Shown here piece after piece: positions 3,225 through 5,970 of a stretch of 5,970 bases of DNA; position 1 is the first letter of the stretch; the number at the start of each line of letters is the position of its first letter. The position numbers and the translations under genes are program-made. Below the pieces are notes generated by a model that had not been told where the DNA came from, ran no database searches, and worked only from the letters and a program-made list of their open reading frames with translations. Source of the DNA: an uncultured Eubacteriales bacterium (GTDB taxonomy: Bacteria; Bacillota; Clostridia; Lachnospirales; Lachnospiraceae); assembly GCA_900545455.1 (NCBI GenBank), contig UQZF01000168.1, forward strand, positions 1-5,970. Reading direction: 5' to 3'.

Positions 3225-5970
3225 TTATTCTTCTACAAATTCATAGCTTCCGCTTCCAAGAACAATCGCCTTCTGACTGCTCTCCGGCAAGTTGCCGAGC
3301 GGCATATTATACCACGGAAGATAAAGCTTCGCCGTCGTGTTAGGCGGCACCTCACATTTATACACCGTCTTTCCGTCCTCAATGCTCCAGCTCGAGCTTA
3401 TCCGCCCATACGCCGTCTCATGCCAGCCCTCGGCATGTGTAAGTGTTCCTCCGATGTGCGGCGCAAGTATAATCTCCTTATAGCCCGTGCAACCCTTTTC
3501 CTCAGAGGTTCTGATTCCCGCCACGCTGTCATAGAGCCACTCGCCGATTGCACCGTAGGCATAGTGGTTGAAGGAGTTCATCGACACATCGCCGAAGGTT
3601 CCCGTCTCCGCAACGTAGGAGTTCCACCTCTCCCAGATGGTCGTGGCTCCGTTTCTTACGCTATAGAGCCATCCCGGGTATCCCGTCTGCTCAAGAAGCT
3701 TGTATGCCGTGTCGTAGTCGCCCGCCTTGCACAGTGCAGGGACAAGATGCTCTATTCCGAGGAATCCGACCGACAGCTTGTTGTCTCTGTCTTTCACAGC
3801 TCTGACAAGGCACTCGCCCGTCCGCCTTCTTTTATCCTCAGGTATGAGGTCAAAGTCAAGTGCAAGCGCATAAGCCGTCTGACTTGGTCTCTTAGTCGCA
3901 TCCTCCCCCTCGGCATACCTTGTCCTGTTGATGATATTTCCGAAGGAATCCGGCTCCGACTTGCTCATCTCGCCCCAGTAGGCAAGACTTCCGTCCTCGC
4001 ACACCCAAGCCTCGTTGAAGGCGCGCTTCACATTCTCATATCTTTCAGTGTATCGCTTTGCGTCATCCGTCTTTCCGAGAAGCTCTGCCGTCCTTGCGAG
4101 AAGCCCTGCGACATACGCCGCATACGCCGTCGCCGTCAGGATGAACGGCGTGCTCGCATCGAATGTGAGATGGTCGCCCCTCGACTGCTGTATCTGTATG
4201 TAATTTTCGGATGATATGTCGGAGCATTCAGGCATCTTAACACCATCGACCGTCCTCACACCGTTAAACTGCCTATAGTCCCTGCTCTGGTACTCAACCC
4301 ATTTTCTCATCATGTCGTAGTTCTTCTCGAGAATGCCTATATCGCCAGTCGCAATGTAGAGCTTCCACGGAACAATCACAGCCGCGTCACCCCAGCCTGC
4401 ACATCCGCCCATAGGTCTGTTGTCACCTCCAAGCGGTGCCGTGTCGGGAACGGCACCGTCGCGGTTATACATGAGCTGTGCATCCCTCAGGTCGGTAAGC
4501 CACTTCTCCATGAAGGTCTTTATGTCAAGATTGTATGCTGCCGTCGCAACAAAGACCTGCGCGTCTCCCGTCCAACCCATGCGCTCATTTCTCTGAGGAC
4601 AGTCGGTGTATACAAGAAGGCTGTTGCCAAGCTGTCCCCAGAATATGTTCTGCTGCAGCTTGTTCACATCCTCATTCGAGCAGCTAAAGCCTCCTGCTAC
4701 CTCCGAGGTGTTCGACATTACATAGCCGTCTACCCACTCGAAAACCTCATCAATATCCTTCTTCGTGAGCTCACATCCGTTTCCGCTTATCTCGATATAT
4801 CTGAAGCCGTGACAGGAGCCAACGGGGCTGAACATCTCTGTAGTGTAACCTGCGAGGGTGTAGCAGTCCGTGTTTGCCGCACTTCTCATATTCGCAACAT
4901 ACAATCGTCCGTCAGGATAACACATCTCACCGTGGCGCAGCTTAATGGACAATCCTCTTCTGCCTCTGCCTCTAATCCGAAGCCCCGGTCTCCCGACTAT
5001 ATTCTGTCCGAGGTCAAACACAAAATGTCCCTTCGGATTCTCCACATATCCCGGCTTTGCATTTATAATACTGTCTATGTAAGGCTCGCCGCCCTCCTGT
5101 GCACTGATAAGCAGCCTTTCACTTGAAGGCAGCTCCCCGTTAGTCGGCACAACGCGCGTCGGCACATCAATCACGGCACATTTTCCGAAAAGCTCTCTTT
5201 CGGCAACCCAGTCAAAATCCCTTCTTCGGTCGCGATACTCGCCCTGCTGGTAATCGGAGCTTATAACAGGTCCCTCATCCGAAAATTCCCAGCTCTCGTC
5301 AGTCACGATCGTCTCCTGCGTGCCATCCTCATAGTCGATCACGAGCCTTGCAAGGAACGCATTCTTTCTTCCGTAAACCATTGGATTCGGCGTGTATCCG
5401 ACATATCCCGTGTAATATCCCTTCGCCACAACGGCTCCGACCGCATTCATACCGCCGCCAAGCAGACGCGTCACATCAAAGGTCTGATACATGAGTCTCT
5501 TTCGATAGTCTGTAAATCCCGGATTGTAATCGCTTATGCAGGCGTCCTCATCATTGATATATACACGGTAAAAACCAAGCGCCGTCGCATAAAGTCTTGC
5601 CTTTACCACATTTACGCCGATGTCAATCTTCTTTCTGAGGTACAGCGCCCCCGCAGGATTAAAGACATAGAAGTCATTATCCACAATGAGCTCATTGTAC
5701 CTTTTAAAACAATTCTGCTTAAATCCCCCCCTGACATCCTTGTCGGCTGTGAGCTCATAGACCGCAAAGTCGTTTAAAACACATTTTCCGCCATCCTGTC
5801 TGACACCTAAGTTTCCCATGCCCTCAACTCTCGGCATGAACGCCTCGTTGTGAGGCAGAATGTCCTCCGAGTCAATCGCCCTTTTTTCGTTAACATCAAT
5901 CGTAAGGCTTGTCCCGTCGACAACGATGTCGAGCTGATTTTTCGCATCTGTCAAAAATTCAGCCCTGTAT
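3225..5970 (-). CDS. Glycoside hydrolase family 78 alpha-L-rhamnosidase, N-terminus off the right edge
   Basis: Inverting hydrolase releasing terminal alpha-L-rhamnose from plant glycosides or polysaccharides. 914 residues are visible; the frame stays open to the window edge, so the gene is 5'-partial. Positions below count from the TTG at 5954. Residues 1-66 resemble the second half of a concanavalin/LamG-like sandwich (LDIVVDGTSLTIDV, then GNLGVRQDGG and NDFAVYEL), which implies more protein upstream. About 105-290 is the rhamnosidase N domain (KARLYATALGFYRVYIN, PGFTDYRKRLMYQTFDVT, sDYQQGEYRDRR). About 305-405 is a beta domain (FDLGQNIVGRPGLRIRG). About 415-805 is the catalytic (alpha/alpha)6 barrel and about 815-909 the C-terminal beta domain. 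The catalytic motifs are intact: DCPQRNERMGWTGD (451-464), holding the general acid Glu457, and TTIWERWNSY (771-780), holding the base Glu775. Whether it is secreted cannot be seen, and neither can its promoter. Exact substrate is unknown. Confidence 0.93.
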   Translation of the reverse strand, partial: YRAEFLTDAKNQLDIVVDGTSLTIDVNEKRAIDSEDILPHNEAFMPRVEGMGNLGVRQDGGKCVLNDFAVYELTADKDVRGGFKQNCFKRYNELIVDNDFYVFNPAGALYLRKKIDIGVNVVKARLYATALGFYRVYINDEDACISDYNPGFTDYRKRLMYQTFDVTRLLGGGMNAVGAVVAKGYYTGYVGYTPNPMVYGRKNAFLARLVIDYEDGTQETIVTDESWEFSDEGPVISSDYQQGEYRDRRRDFDWVAERELFGKCAVIDVPTRVVPTNGELPSSERLLISAQEGGEPYIDSIINAKPGYVENPKGHFVFDLGQNIVGRPGLRIRGRGRRGLSIKLRHGEMCYPDGRLYVANMRSAANTDCYTLAGYTTEMFSPVGSCHGFRYIEISGNGCELTKKDIDEVFEWVDGYVMSNTSEVAGGFSCSNEDVNKLQQNIFWGQLGNSLLVYTDCPQRNERMGWTGDAQVFVATAAYNLDIKTFMEKWLTDLRDAQLMYNRDGAVPDTAPLGGDNRPMGGCAGWGDAAVIVPWKLYIATGDIGILEKNYDMMRKWVEYQSRDYRQFNGVRTVDGVKMPECSDISSENYIQIQQSRGDHLTFDASTPFILTATAYAAYVAGLLARTAELLGKTDDAKRYTERYENVKRAFNEAWVCEDGSLAYWGEMSKSEPDSFGNIINRTRYAEGEDATKRPSQTAYALALDFDLIPEDKRRRTGECLVRAVKDRDNKLSVGFLGIEHLVPALCKAGDYDTAYKLLEQTGYPGWLYSVRNGATTIWERWNSYVAETGTFGDVSMNSFNHYAYGAIGEWLYDSVAGIRTSEEKGCTGYKEIILAPHIGGTLTHAEGWHETAYGRISSSWSIEDGKTVYKCEVPPNTTAKLYLPWYNMPLGNLPESSQKAIVLGSGSYEFVEE

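Noticed and set aside
3087..4214. Long plus-strand open frame of 375 codons
   Set aside because: It starts inside the DUF368 gene out of frame, reads through the bidirectional terminator and lies antisense to the rhamnosidase. The product is Arg/Ser/Leu-rich with no recognisable domain, as expected of a shadow frame.
4809..5126. Plus-strand open frame opposite the rhamnosidase
   Set aside because: Antisense to a conserved domain, with no ribosome site or family resemblance.
1..5970. CRISPR arrays, insertion sequences, tRNA or rRNA genes, phage or defence genes
   Set aside because: No direct-repeat/spacer pattern, transposase motif, cloverleaf or rRNA-like sequence was seen; nearly all bases belong to the five genes.

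Overview
The window looks like chromosomal DNA of an endospore-forming clostridium, most probably a Lachnospiraceae-type gut or rumen bacterium. The evidence is the start of a spoIIIA sporulation operon, whose proteins resemble clostridial versions in length and sequence, beside a large family 78 rhamnosidase typical of plant-polysaccharide degraders. The lineage is an inference from gene content; no rRNA or other taxonomic marker is present.

Layout. Bases 1-2034 (minus strand) hold spoIIIAA, spoIIIAB, spoIIIAC and the first part of spoIIIAD. They are tightly packed in the classical order, and the operon runs off the left edge, where spoIIIAE-AH would be expected. Bases 2035-2275 are a divergent intergenic region. 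Leftward it holds the spoIIIA leader, with strong ribosome binding sites and an inverted repeat that could mask one of them. Rightward it holds a near-consensus housekeeping promoter for the next gene. Between them sits a hairpin that is a good terminator for leftward transcription. Bases 2276-3169 (plus strand) encode a DUF368 membrane protein, the PopT family of polyprenyl-phosphate transporters. Bases 3178-3217 form a strong bidirectional terminator between convergent genes. Bases 3225-5970 (minus strand) encode a GH78 alpha-L-rhamnosidase whose N-terminus lies beyond the right edge.

How the genes relate. SpoIIIAA-AH form, with SpoIIQ, the channel between mother cell and engulfed forespore. 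SpoIIIAA is its ATPase, SpoIIIAB a GspF-like scaffold, and SpoIIIAC/AD small polytopic membrane parts. The DUF368 protein is expected to return undecaprenyl phosphate across the membrane for envelope synthesis; it is a separate vegetative-type transcription unit. The rhamnosidase is a catabolic enzyme with no visible link to the other genes.

I do not see a previously undescribed multi-gene system here. The points worth a second look are in the RNA and regulatory layer: the spoIIIA leader structure, a possible Shine-Dalgarno-bridging hairpin before spoIIIAB, and the terminator overlapping the DUF368 promoter region.
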